Positions 1 through 7,595 of a stretch of 9,235 nucleotides of DNA are shown here, piece by piece; within the stretch, counting starts at the first letter, position 1, and each line of letters starts with the position of its first letter. Source of the DNA: an uncultured Gemella sp. (lineage in GTDB: Bacteria; Bacillota; Bacilli; Staphylococcales; Gemellaceae); NCBI GenBank assembly GCA_927911695.1, contig CAKMQO010000221.1, positions 1 through 9,235 on the forward strand, read 5' to 3'. A program made the translations under genes and the position numbers. Under the pieces are notes generated by a model. The model saw nothing but the letters and a program-made list of their open reading frames with translations. It had not been told where the DNA came from and did no database searches.

Positions 1-730
1 GTAGTTCAAAACAAAAAACGTTGCTTCTGTAACATTCTCAGAACACGAAGCTGGATACATTAGCTGATACGCAGCAGCTTTACAATCAAAAACTGGTAAA
101 GTTGGATACATTGGTGGAGCTAAAATTCCTGCAGTAGTTAAATTTGGTGTTGGATTCGTTCAAGGTGCTAAAGCAGCTAAAAAAGACATCAAAGTTGTTT
201 ACAACTACAGTGGATCATTCAGTGATACAAACAAAGGTAAAACTTTAGCAGCAACTATGTTCGATGCTGGAGCTGACGTAATCTTCGTTGCAGCTGGTGG
301 AACTGGAAGTGGATCTATTAAAGAAGCTCAAGAAAGAGCAACTAAAGATCTTAAAGAAAGTGGAGAAGTTAAACACTGGATCGTTGGTGTAGATAAAGAC
401 CAATATTCTGAAGGTGTATTCAAAGCTAAAGATAAAGACGGAAAAGATGTTGAAAAATCTGTAGTATTAACTTCAGCTGTTAAACGTATCGACGTAGCAG
501 TAGCTAACATCTTAGATGCTATCAAAGCTAACAAATTTGAAGGTGGAACAGCTAAAGTCTTCACTATTAAAGAAGATGGTGTTGGTCTTCCAGCAGAAAA
601 CCCTAACTTAAGCGATGATATCAAAGCTAAAATTAAAACAGTTGTTGAAGATCTTAAAGCTGGAAAAGCAACAGTTGCAGCAGATGCAGCTGGTGTAGCT
701 GATAAAGCTAATATCGACGGAGAACTTTAA
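1..730 (+). CDS. nupN: BMP-family nucleoside-binding lipoprotein of an ABC importer, 5' end missing, frame broken
   Basis: C-terminal two thirds of a basic membrane protein (PnrA/TmpC-type) substrate-binding lipoprotein, which captures nucleosides outside the membrane and delivers them to the permeases. Readable frame from about base 20 to the TAA at 728-730, roughly 240 of the usual ~350 residues; signal peptide and lipobox lie before the window. Family landmarks seen: VASVTFSEHEAGY, GKVGYIGG, YSGSFSDTNKGK and the AGADVIFVAAGGTGSG segment. Two faults occur near the left edge. One A seems missing from the run at 13-18. At 59-67 a TGA interrupts what should read GY(I/L)AGYAAA, explained by compensating indels. 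The ATG at 257 (Met of TMFDAGAD) is internal and not a start. The three importer genes downstream support the assignment. The symbol follows the B. subtilis nupNOPQ set; bmpA or pnrA are used elsewhere. Family confident, exact substrate inferred. Confidence 0.88.
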
Positions 731-750
731 TTTTGAAAAGTTTATAGTAA

Positions 751-780
751 AAAGGCCTAGCAAATGCTAGGTCTTTTTTT
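751..780 (+). terminator. Rho-independent terminator after the binding-protein gene
   Basis: GGCCTAGCA and TGCTAGGTC pair around a short AA loop with one G-U pair, preceded by A residues and followed by seven T. It lies about 20 bases after the stop codon. It separates the binding-protein gene from the ATPase and permeases, so read-through or a second promoter must supply the rest. Confidence 0.85.
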
Positions 781-902
781 GTGATAATTATTATTATATT
801 TCTTAAATAGTATTAAAAAAATTTATATTGTATTGATGATTATTAAGTTAGAAAAATCGCATTATATTATAAAATATTAAAACGAATACACTATGGATTT
901 TA

Positions 903-928
903 ATTAATTTACTATGTAGTAAATTAAT
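903..928. promoter_or_regulatory. 26-base palindrome upstream of the transporter genes, candidate operator
   Basis: Perfect 12-base inverted repeat, ATTAATTTACTA and TAGTAAATTAAT, separated only by TG. The two-base centre makes a stable RNA hairpin unlikely and fits a DNA site for a dimeric regulator. It is not followed by a U tract. It lies about 45-70 bases before the putative promoter of the ATPase-permease genes. No regulator is assigned. In such AT-rich DNA some chance palindromes are expected, but 12 perfect pairs including a central TACTA-TG-TAGTA is long. Confidence 0.4.
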
Positions 929-971
929 ATTTAATATAAATAAAAAAAATACCTTAAAAAGCTATACTACT

Positions 972-998
972 TTGTTAAAATATATTATAATATATAGT
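972..998 (+). promoter_or_regulatory. Possible promoter for the ATPase-permease genes
   Basis: TTGTTA at 972-977 is followed 15 bases later by TATAGT at 993-998. A perfect TATAAT also sits at 986-991 but lacks a good -35 at 17 bases. The terminator at 751-780 makes a promoter somewhere in 781-1029 likely. The exact element is uncertain because the stretch is almost all A and T. Apart from this and the palindrome at 903-928, I see nothing else in the 731-1029 gap. Confidence 0.35.
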
Positions 999-1029
999 AT
1001 GTAAGAATATATAAAAGAGAGGTAAAGAT

Positions 1030-2545
1030 ATGTACGCTATAGAAATGCTAAACATAACTAAAAAGTTTGGCGACTTCTACGCAAATAAAGATATCACTAT
1101 TCAAGTAAAGAAAAATGAAATTCATGCCTTACTTGGTGAAAATGGTGCTGGAAAATCTACGTTGATGTCGGTTCTTTTTGGTATGTACCATCAAGAAGCC
1201 GGTGTTATTAAGTTGAATGGTACGGAAGTTGATATTAAAGATCCTAAGCATGCTAATAAACTAGGGATTGGTATGGTGCACCAACACTTTAAACTTTATT
1301 AAAAAACTTCACTGTTGCTGAAAATATTATTTTAGGTATGGAAGAAGTAAAAGGCGGGAAAATTGATTTAGATAGCGCAGCTGAAAAGATTACAGAACTA
1401 TCTAGAAAATATGGTTTAGAAGTTGATCCTAGAGCATTAGTTGGGGATATTAGTGTAGGGATGCAACAAAGGGTAGAAATCCTTAAAATGTTATATAGAG
1501 ATGCAAACATCTTAATCTTTGATGAACCTACTGCAGTTTTAACTCCTGCTGAAATTAAAGAATTCTTAGCTATTCTTAAAAACCTTCAAGCAGAAGGGAA
1601 AACTATTTTATTAATTACTCACAAACTTAACGAGATCATGGCAGTTGCAAATCGTTGTTAGTATTATTCGTCGTGGTGAGTACTTTGGAACTGTTGAAAT
1701 AGTAGAAACAACAAAAGAACAATTAGCAAGTCTTATGATTGGTAAAGATTTAGAGATTATAAAATATGAACGTTCTAGAGACGGGAAGAAAAATATTCTT
1801 GAAGTTTCAGGGGTATATGCAGATACTGCTGAGAAAAAAGATATCCTTCACGACTTTAACTTAAACGTCCGTGAACGTGAAATTCTAGGTATCGCAGGGG
1901 TTGATGGAAATGGTCAACAACAATTTGTAGAAGTACTAAATGCTTTACTTAAAGAAACAAAAGGAAAAATTATTTTCGACGGAAAAGAAATTAATTCATT
2001 ATCTACTGCAAAGCGTAAAGAGCTTGGACTTGAGATTATTGCAGAAGATAGACACAAAGATGGTCTTGTACTAGACTTCAGTGTTGAAGAAAACTCAGTT
2101 TTAGAAAACTATTACACAGAAAAATTCTCTAACCGTGGATTCTTGAAGAAAAATATTATCTCGAAATTTGCGAAAGAAATTTGTGAAAAATATGATGTTC
2201 GTAAAGCTGGAGATGAGAAAATTTCTGCACGTAGTATGAGTGGTGGTAACCAACAAAAAACTTATTATCGGGCGTGCTTTAGAATTACATCCAAAATTAT
2301 TAGTAACAACACAACCTACTCGTGGACTTGATGTTGGGGCTATTAATGGTATTCACAAAATGTTAATCGATTACCGTGATAAAGGTAATGGAGTGCTATT
2401 AATTTCATTTGATTTAGATGAAATCTTAACATTATCTGATAGAATTGCAGTTATTCACAATGGTAACATTATTGATATTGTGGATAATGATGAAAATGTA
2501 ACAAAAGAACAACTTGGTCTGCTTATGGCAGGGGTTAAGAAGTAG
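1030..2545 (+). CDS. nupO: Nucleoside ABC importer ATPase with two nucleotide-binding domains (frame broken three times)
   Basis: Cytoplasmic ATPase powering nucleoside import; about 505 residues once joined, matching the ~510 of YufO/NupO. Start at 1030 follows AGAGAGG. Domain 1: Walker A GENGAGKST (residues 36-44), Q-loop MVHQHF, the family's altered signature SVGMQQRVEILK, Walker B ILIFDEPTAVLTP and switch histidine in ITHK. Domain 2: degenerate Walker A GVDGNGQQQ, signature SMSGGNQQK and QPTRGLDVGA, where Q replaces the catalytic Glu, as is usual in this family. Breaks occur at about 1294-1306, 1658-1662 (extra T in TTGTT) and 2253-2258 (extra A in A6). The next frame resumes the expected motif each time: KNFTVAENI, IIRRGEYFG, LIIGRALELHPK. 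The stop is 12 bases before the permease ATG, so the genes form an operon. As written the gene could not make a full protein, but I judge the breaks to be sequence errors. Confidence 0.93.
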
Positions 2546-2557
2546 AGAGGAGAACGT

Positions 2558-3623
2558 ATGTTAAAAAAAGTTTTAACTAATGCGGTGCTACCGATATTAG
2601 CTTCATTTATTATTGGGGCGATTCTTATTTCAGCGATAGGGGCAGCACCAGGAGATGTGTTTGGAGTAATCGGAGATATTTTCTCAGATTCAAACAGTAT
2701 AGCTGAAATTTTTGTATCAACAATTCCATTAATTTGTACTGGATTATCTGTTGCGTTTGCATTTAGAACAGGTTTATTCAACATTGGAGCAGAAGGTCAA
2801 TTCATTATGGGAGGACTTTTCGCTGGACTTGTTGCGATTAAAATGGAAGGTATGAACTTCTATTTAGTATTAATTACTAGTATTTTAGTTGGGATTATTG
2901 TAGGTGGTCTTTTGGGCAGCTATTGCAGGTTACTTAAAAGCTAGATTCAATATCAGTGAAGTAGTTGTAACAATTATGTTAAACTATACAGCTTTATATT
3001 TCGTACAATTTGCTGTGCCTAAATATATTAAAGGAACTAATGATATTATTTCTAAACCAATCGTTTCAGCCGATGGAACTGGATATTTACAAAATAGTTT
3101 AGTTGAAGGTATTTTCAACAACTATCGTTTAGGAACAGATTTATTTCTAGCTATCTTTAGTGTTATCATTTTCTATATTGTTATGGAAAAAACAGTGTTC
3201 GGATATGAATTACGTTCTGTAGGTTTTAACCCAAATGCATCAAAATTCGTAGGTATGAAAGTTAACAGAAACACAATATTATCAATGGTTATTTCAGGAG
3301 CTTTTGCTGGTCTAGGTGGTGCTCTTTACAACATGGGACCTGTAGGACAAGTAGTTGCAGGTTCAACATTCCAAGGATTTGGATACATGGGAATCGCGGT
3401 TGCTTTAATCGGTGCTAATACAGCAATTGGATCATTATTAGGAGCTCTATTATTTGGATTCCTAGGAGTATTAACTCCACAATTATCATTCATCGGTATT
3501 CCAAAAGATATCGCGAATATTTTAATAGGATTAATCGTATTATTCGTTGCAGCTAAAGCTATCTTTGACAACAAGTTGCTTGATAAATTATTCAGTAGTA
3601 AGAAACAGAAAGGAGACAAATAG
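2558..3623 (+). CDS. nupP: Nucleoside ABC importer permease, first subunit (one frameshift)
   Basis: Integral membrane subunit of the BPD_transp_2 class, about 354 residues after repair, close to YufP/NupP. The start at 2558 has GAGAGGAG just upstream. Hydrophobic helices run along its length. Family landmarks are FNIGAEGQFIMGG, the EVVVTIMLNYTALYFVQF segment and the cytoplasmic coupling loop ELRSVGFNPNASKFVGMKV that contacts the ATPase. An extra T in the run at 2910-2913 shifts the frame; removing it gives GGLWAAIAGYLKARF, as expected for homologues. The apparent GTG start at 2904 is an artefact of that break. The TAG stop at 3621-3623 abuts the next ATG, which suggests coupled translation with the second permease. 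Confidence 0.92.
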
Positions 3624-4544
3624 ATGGATACAGTATTATCACTATTAGACTCAATGTTACAATATACTGCACCAATTCTTATAGCTGCCATCGGTGGTTT
3701 CTATTCGGAAAAAAGTGGGGTTGTTAACATTGCCCTTGATGGTTTCGTAATCTTCGGATCATTTGTTGCATCACTATTAGCATTATCACTATTTGATGGT
3801 GCTCCAACACTATTCCAATTAGTAATTTGTTTAGTTGTTGCAACACTTGCAGGTGGTTTAATGTCATTAATCCATGCATATATTAGTATTAACTTAAAAG
3901 CTGACCAAGTTATCTCAGGTACGGCGATTAACTTAATTACACCAGCTATAGCATTATTCTTAGTTAACCACTTCAATGGTACATATGAATTATTATTAGC
4001 AAGTGGTTTCCCAAGATACACAGTATTTGGTAAATTTACTATTTACCCAACAGTATTTATAGCTGTAATCTTAGTAATCGTAACATATTACGTAATTTAC
4101 AAACGTCCATTCGGATTACGTTTACGTTCTGTAGGGGAAAACCCACAGGCGAGTGATTCACTTGGATTAAACGTATTTAAATACCGTTACATTGGGGTAT
4201 TTATTTCAGGATGTCTAGCAGGATTAGCTGGAGCTATCATTGCAACTACATTCTCTCAAGGATTCAACGCAGCAATCACAGTATACGGATTTGGATACTT
4301 AGCATTAGCAGCATTAATCTTCGGTAAGTATAACCCAATTACAATCACGTTAGCTTCGTTATTCTTTGGAGGAACTAAAGTATTCGCTGAGAAAGTTTCT
4401 ATCTTAGCACCAGACCTACCAATTCCGGTATCATTCTGGAACATGTTCCCATTCGTAGCTACAATAATTGCACTTATCGTATTTTCTAAGAAAACTTCTA
4501 CTCCAGAAGCACTTGGTATTCCATACGATAAAGGTTTAAGATAA
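3624..4544 (+). CDS. nupQ: Nucleoside ABC importer permease, second subunit
   Basis: 306-residue integral membrane protein of the BPD_transp_2 class, similar in length to YufQ/NupQ, and the only recognisable gene here with an unbroken frame. It should pair with the upstream permease to form the pore. Seen: an amphipathic N-terminus then GGFYSEKSGVVNIALDG, several long hydrophobic segments, ADQVISGTAINL, the coupling loop LRSVGENPQASDSLGLNV, and the glycine-rich helix GCLAGLAGA. The ATG directly follows the previous stop, and its ribosome binding site AAAGGAG lies inside the end of that gene. The operon terminator follows at 4552. Confidence 0.94.
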   Translation: MDTVLSLLDSMLQYTAPILIAAIGGFYSEKSGVVNIALDGFVIFGSFVASLLALSLFDGAPTLFQLVICLVVATLAGGLMSLIHAYISINLKADQVISGTAINLITPAIALFLVNHFNGTYELLLASGFPRYTVFGKFTIYPTVFIAVILVIVTYYVIYKRPFGLRLRSVGENPQASDSLGLNVFKYRYIGVFISGCLAGLAGAIIATTFSQGFNAAITVYGFGYLALAALIFGKYNPITITLASLFFGGTKVFAEKVSILAPDLPIPVSFWNMFPFVATIIALIVFSKKTSTPEALGIPYDKGLR

Positions 4545-4551
4545 TAAATAT

Positions 4552-4592
4552 AGTAGTCTTTGAAATCTATAAGTTTCAAGGACTACTTTTTT
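4552..4592 (+). terminator. Rho-independent terminator of the importer operon
   Basis: Fourteen-base stem, AGTAGTCTTTGAAA against TTTCAAGGACTACT with one U-G pair, eight-base loop TCTATAAG, then a run of T. It starts eight bases after the nupQ stop. Confidence 0.92.
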
Positions 4593-4613
4593 ATCACTAA
4601 AATATGGTATAAT
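4585..4613 (+). promoter_or_regulatory. Extended -10 promoter for the lipoprotein gene
   Basis: TGGTATAAT at 4605-4613 is a consensus extended -10 (TGn-TATAAT). The 17-base position upstream, ACTTTT at 4585-4590, is a weak -35, which an extended -10 tolerates. The -35 falls in the 3' arm and T tract of the preceding terminator. Transcription would start near 4620, leaving a short leader with the AAAGGAG site before the ATG at 4644. Confidence 0.7.
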
Positions 4614-4643
4614 ATATATAAATAAACAAAAGGAGAAGAGTAT

Positions 4644-5352
4644 ATGAATAAAAAGTTATTAATGTTACTTGCGGCAGGAGCCCTAGTTATAACAGGATGT
4701 GCAGGGAAAGAGGCTTCAAAAACTTCAGAACAAAAAAATAGTCCAGAGCAAAAAGAAAATAAAGAGAATAAAGAAACAGCTTCAAAAGAAAAAAACAGAA
4801 ATTAAAACATGATTTAGCAGCTGCGGAAAAATTAGCTCACTTAGTAGCTATTTCAGGAAATGATTTATCAAAATTAAATGAGCAAACAAACTTATTAGCA
4901 TGGATTACTCAAGATAAGTCTACAAAATTCAATTCTCTAGAAGGGGTGCCATTAGCAAAAATTTCAGTACAAGACTTCGTAGATGTAGTTAATGAATTCT
5001 CGGATAAAACATATTCTAAAGAAGAAGCGTTAGAGCTACTACAAAGTCCAGCATTCAGTGAACTTGATGGAAAATCTTCAGGAGCAACTACATTTCCTAA
5101 AGATAGTGAGATATACTACTACAAAGAAGATAATACACTTGTATTCATATCTGTAGAAAGAGGACACAATTATCCACAGGTATTAGATAAAAAAGAAAAC
5201 TGGAAAATAGAAGGGGATAGCATTAAGATTGATGTACTAGATGTTATGCAAAAACAAAAATTTCAACAATAACATTAAAGCAAAACAATAAAAATTATAC
5301 AGGTGGACACAGTAAATCTAAATACTATGTTGCTGATGTGAAAACTGCATAG
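4644..5352 (+). CDS. Secreted lipoprotein of unknown function (two frameshifts)
   Basis: Start ATG at 4644 behind AAAGGAG. The N-terminus MNKKLLMLLAAG is a lipoprotein signal peptide with lipobox VITGC; Cys19 would be lipidated, anchoring the protein outside the membrane. A Lys/Glu/Asn/Ser-rich linker follows (residues ~20-55), then a mixed alpha/beta region with GNDLSKLNEQTNLLAWITQ, SKEEALELLQSPAF and EIYYYKEDNTLVFISVERG. Frame 1 stops at 4805 because one A seems missing from A7 at 4789-4795. The next frame runs to 5272, where another missing A near 5246-5256 ends it. A third frame continues as ITLKQNNKNYTGG then SKYYVADVKTA to the TAG at 5350-5352, just before the terminator. Repaired length is about 236 residues. 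The ATG at 4946 is internal. I do not recognise the family. Lipoprotein call firm; extension past 5272 likely. Confidence 0.8.
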
Positions 5353-5356
5353 AAAT

Positions 5357-5406
5357 AAACGAGGGTGACTCGACAAAACCAATTTTGTTGAGTCACCCTC
5401 GTTTTT
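5357..5406. terminator. Long hairpin, bidirectional terminator between converging genes
   Basis: Nineteen-base stem, 5360-5378 against 5383-5401, with one G-U pair and the loop CCAA. Three further A-T pairs extend it outwards. On the + strand it ends in TTTTT, on the - strand in GTTTATTT. It lies five bases after the repaired lipoprotein stop and starts within five bases of the stop of the - strand gene, so it can serve both. Confidence 0.9.
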
Positions 5407-5409
5407 GTA

Positions 5410-6341
5410 TTATTTAGTTTTAATAGTTGCTCTGTCAGGTTTTCCATCTGTTGAGAAGAAACCAGATGCAGCTCCAGGTCCTAAGTAGACATTTGAACTT
5501 ATTCTTTTTAGCATTGGTGAAGATTCACTTTTACTAGGAATTCCATTAGGGAAAACGTAGATTGCTTGTGCTCCACCAAATGGAACATTACCCTCAGGGT
5601 CATGTTTAAATGAATAAATTTTTGCTGGTTGAGATGGTGTTCCTAAATTGCTAGTATCACTAGTTTCAGTGAATGACCATATTCCAGTCCATTTTTGTGG
5701 TACATCTACACTAAAATATTCATTTTCATAGTGTGTTGCATTTGTTTTTCCTGATTTTTCTTCACTATTTTTTGATGAATTCTCTTTTTTTTGCTTTATT
5801 ATCATTTGATTTTGCTTTTAATTCACCTATACGCTCTTCGTATTTTTTTACAAAGTTTTTCAATCTTCAAGATTTTTTCTTCTTGAGCTTTTTGATCTGT
5901 TTCAAAAGTATAATCTTTTTCTTTTTCTATTGTTTTAGTTAATTCATCTAATTTTGTTTTGTTATCTGTAATTACTTTTTCATCGGATACAGTATTGATT
6001 TCCGATAGCGTGTTTGTTTTTAGAGTGTTATCATAATCATTTTGGAAGTAAGTACGCATTGTAGTTATGCTGTTTTTATACTCATCTTGAACTTTTGAAT
6101 CTTTGTAGGAATTTAGATTGTATTTTGATTGTTCATCAAGAGTGTCTTTTAATAAGTTTAGTCGTTCATTTCTATCATTTCCGTCATTGAATTTTTTTAT
6201 AACTTCATGTATAGCAGTTAATTTTTCAGCTGAAACAATTTCTGCTTGTTTCTTTTGATAAAAATTATACCCAAAGAAACAAATAACTACGGCAATGACT
6301 ACCGAAACAATTGATATTATAGTTTTATTATTTCTGTTCAT
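5410..6341 (-). CDS. Membrane-anchored coiled-coil protein, paralogue 1 (frame broken twice)
   Basis: Unknown function. Start at 6341 follows AAAGGAG. Repaired length is about 309 residues. One N-terminal membrane helix (about residues 7-27, ISIVSVVIAVVICFFGYNF) has no cleavage site or proper lipobox, so the rest should face outside. A charged helical stalk follows (about 30-190) with DEQSKYNLNSYKDSKV and EKEKDYTFETDQKAQEE. After a Lys/Ser/Asn linker comes a C-terminal domain of ~110 residues starting THYENEYFSVDVPQKW, with YVFPNGIPSK, NVYLGPGAASGFF and the end ATIKTK. Breaks: an extra A in the A8 complementary to 5785-5792, and one near 5843-5860. The Met at 5805 is internal. It is paralogous to the gene at 6521-7460 over its full length. 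The C-terminal FSVDVPxxW pattern loosely recalls small beta-sandwich domains, but this is only an impression. Confidence 0.82.
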
Positions 6342-6369
6342 AAAAATCTCCTTTTATTCTTCTACAATA

Positions 6370-6398
6370 ATTATAGAATAATAGCAAAGCTACGTCAA
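6370..6398 (-). promoter_or_regulatory. Promoter of paralogue 1
   Basis: On the - strand TTGACG (6393-6398), 17-base spacer, TATAAT (6370-6375), about 29 bases before the start codon. The 36 bases at 6369-6404 match 7491-7526 upstream of the paralogue with only two differences. Confidence 0.85.
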
Positions 6399-6480
6399 TG
6401 AGAGGAGGAGAGTAAGTTTAATTTAGAAATAGACATTATTTCAAGATTAATAATAATTGATAATAAGACAAATATATTAA

Positions 6481-6515
6481 AGAACACCTCAATCTCTGAT
6501 TTGATTGAGGTGTTT
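6481..6515 (-). terminator. Hairpin terminator after paralogue 2
   Basis: Perfect 12-base stem, AACACCTCAATC (6483-6494) and GATTGAGGTGTT (6503-6514), with an eight-base loop, immediately downstream of the stop of the - strand gene at 6521. The - strand tail is only moderately U-rich (CTTTAAT). The + strand tail is TTTTT, but no + gene ends here. The bases 6405-6480 between it and the next promoter show nothing clear. Confidence 0.75.
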
Positions 6516-6520
6516 TTGTC

Positions 6521-7460
6521 TTATTTAGCACGTATTTTAGCCATTTCATCCTTATAGTATGTTTCATTTTTTTCGTTAAAGAAACCACTACTAGCGCCGA
6601 CTCCTACATAGATATTAGAACCAAATTTTGTCCATTCTTTAACTGACTTTACTTTGCTTGGTAATCCATTAGGATAAACATGTACGGTTTGTCCACCATC
6701 ACCGAACATAGGATTATCACCAGAACGACTAAATGCATATGTTATAGCTGGCTGAGAAGATGTTCCAAGATTTTTTGTATCAATAGTTTTACTAATAGAC
6801 CATTTTCCAGACCATTTAGAGGGAACATCGACGATAAAGTACTCATTTTCATAGTGTGTAGAAGTCATAGTAACAAATTTTTCTCCAATATCAGGTGATG
6901 AATTTGTTCTTTTTTCTTCTGTCTCTTTCTCTTTTTTGCCCAATTCAGGTCTGCGTTCTTCATATTTTTTTTATAAGTTTTTCCACTTCAGATTTCTTTT
7001 CTTGAGCTTGTTGCTCAGTTTCAAAAGTAACATCTTTTTCTTTTTCTATAACTTTTATCAAATTATCTAATTTTACTTTCTTATCAGAAAATTTGCTTTC
7101 ATCTGAAGTGTTATTAAGATCTGAGATGTTGTTTTCTTTTATAGTATTGTCGTAGTCTTTATGAAAATAATCTCTCATGATATTTATACTATTTTTAAAT
7201 TCATCTTTAACCTTTGAATCTTTATAAGAATTTAGATTGTATTTTGATTGCTCATCAAGAGTATCTTTTAGTAGATTGAATTTATTATTTCTATCATTTT
7301 CATCATTAAATTGTTTTGTGAGTTCATGCAGTAATGTTAATTTTTCTGCTGAAACAACTTCAGCTTGTTTCTTTTGGTAAAGATTATACCCGAAAAAACA
7401 AATAACTAGGGCAATGATTATCGAAACAATTAATATTATAGTTTTGTTGTTTTTATTCAT
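6521..7460 (-). CDS. Membrane-anchored coiled-coil protein, paralogue 2 (one frameshift)
   Basis: Unknown function, same family as the gene at 5410-6341. Start chosen at 7460 (MNKNNK) because GGAG lies seven bases upstream. The ATG at 7470-7472 overlaps that GGAG and would add MENF. Repaired length is about 312 residues. N-terminal membrane helix IVSIIIALVICFFGYNLY, helical stalk with DEQSKYNLNSYKDSKV (identical to paralogue 1) and EKEKDVTFETEQQAQEKK, then a Lys/Glu linker and the C-terminal domain from THYENEYFIVDVPSKW through VYPNGLPSK and NIYVGVGASSGFF. One extra A in the A8 complementary to 6965-6972 breaks the frame. Without it the stalk reads KLIKKYEERRPELGKK and joins the C-terminal part directly. 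The Met at 6943 is not supported as a start. It has its own promoter and terminator. The N-terminal halves of the paralogues are more alike than the C-terminal halves. Confidence 0.84.
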
Positions 7461-7491
7461 AAAATTCTCCATTTATTATTTTACATAAACA

Positions 7492-7520
7492 ATTATAGAA
7501 TAATAACAAAGTTACGTCAA
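7492..7520 (-). promoter_or_regulatory. Promoter of paralogue 2
   Basis: On the - strand TTGACG (7515-7520), 17-base spacer, TATAAT (7492-7497), about 32 bases before the start codon at 7460. It is part of the 36-base block shared with paralogue 1. Confidence 0.86.
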
Positions 7521-7542
7521 TGAGAGATAGTGGAGAAAATAG

Positions 7543-7583
7543 AAACCTTAGAACATATCTAATCATAAAATGTTCCAAGGTTT
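7543..7583 (-). terminator. Hairpin terminator after the third membrane-anchored gene
   Basis: Arms AAACCTTAGAACAT (7543-7556) and ATGTTCCAAGGTTT (7570-7583). The one imperfect position is a G-U pair when read on the - strand but an A-C clash on the + strand, so the - strand transcript folds better. It is 12 bases past the stop at 7596. The - strand tail is only partly U-rich. Confidence 0.7.
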
Positions 7584-7595
7584 TATTTATTATTA

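Noticed and set aside
328..624. Open - strand frame of 98 codons inside the binding-protein gene
   Set aside because: Shadow of the real + strand gene, with no ribosome binding site and an unlikely composition. The same holds for the - strand frames at 1289-1510, 2455-2784, 3326-3691, 3701-4021 and 4256-4579, and for the + strand frames at 5733-5942, 6680-6898 and 7759-8001.
1290..2258. Programmed ribosomal frameshifting in the ATPase gene
   Set aside because: Three shifts in a constitutive transporter ATPase, plus similar ones in unrelated genes, do not fit a recoding site. There is no consistent slippery heptamer with a downstream structure.
2904..3623. Separate 239-residue permease starting with GTG at 2904
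   Set aside because: No ribosome binding site, and its start lies in the middle of a conserved helix. It joins the 2558 frame once one T is removed.
7458..7472. Upstream ATG at 7470-7472 as the start of paralogue 2
   Set aside because: It overlaps the GGAG that serves the ATG at 7458-7460, and paralogue 1 starts at the equivalent of the downstream ATG.
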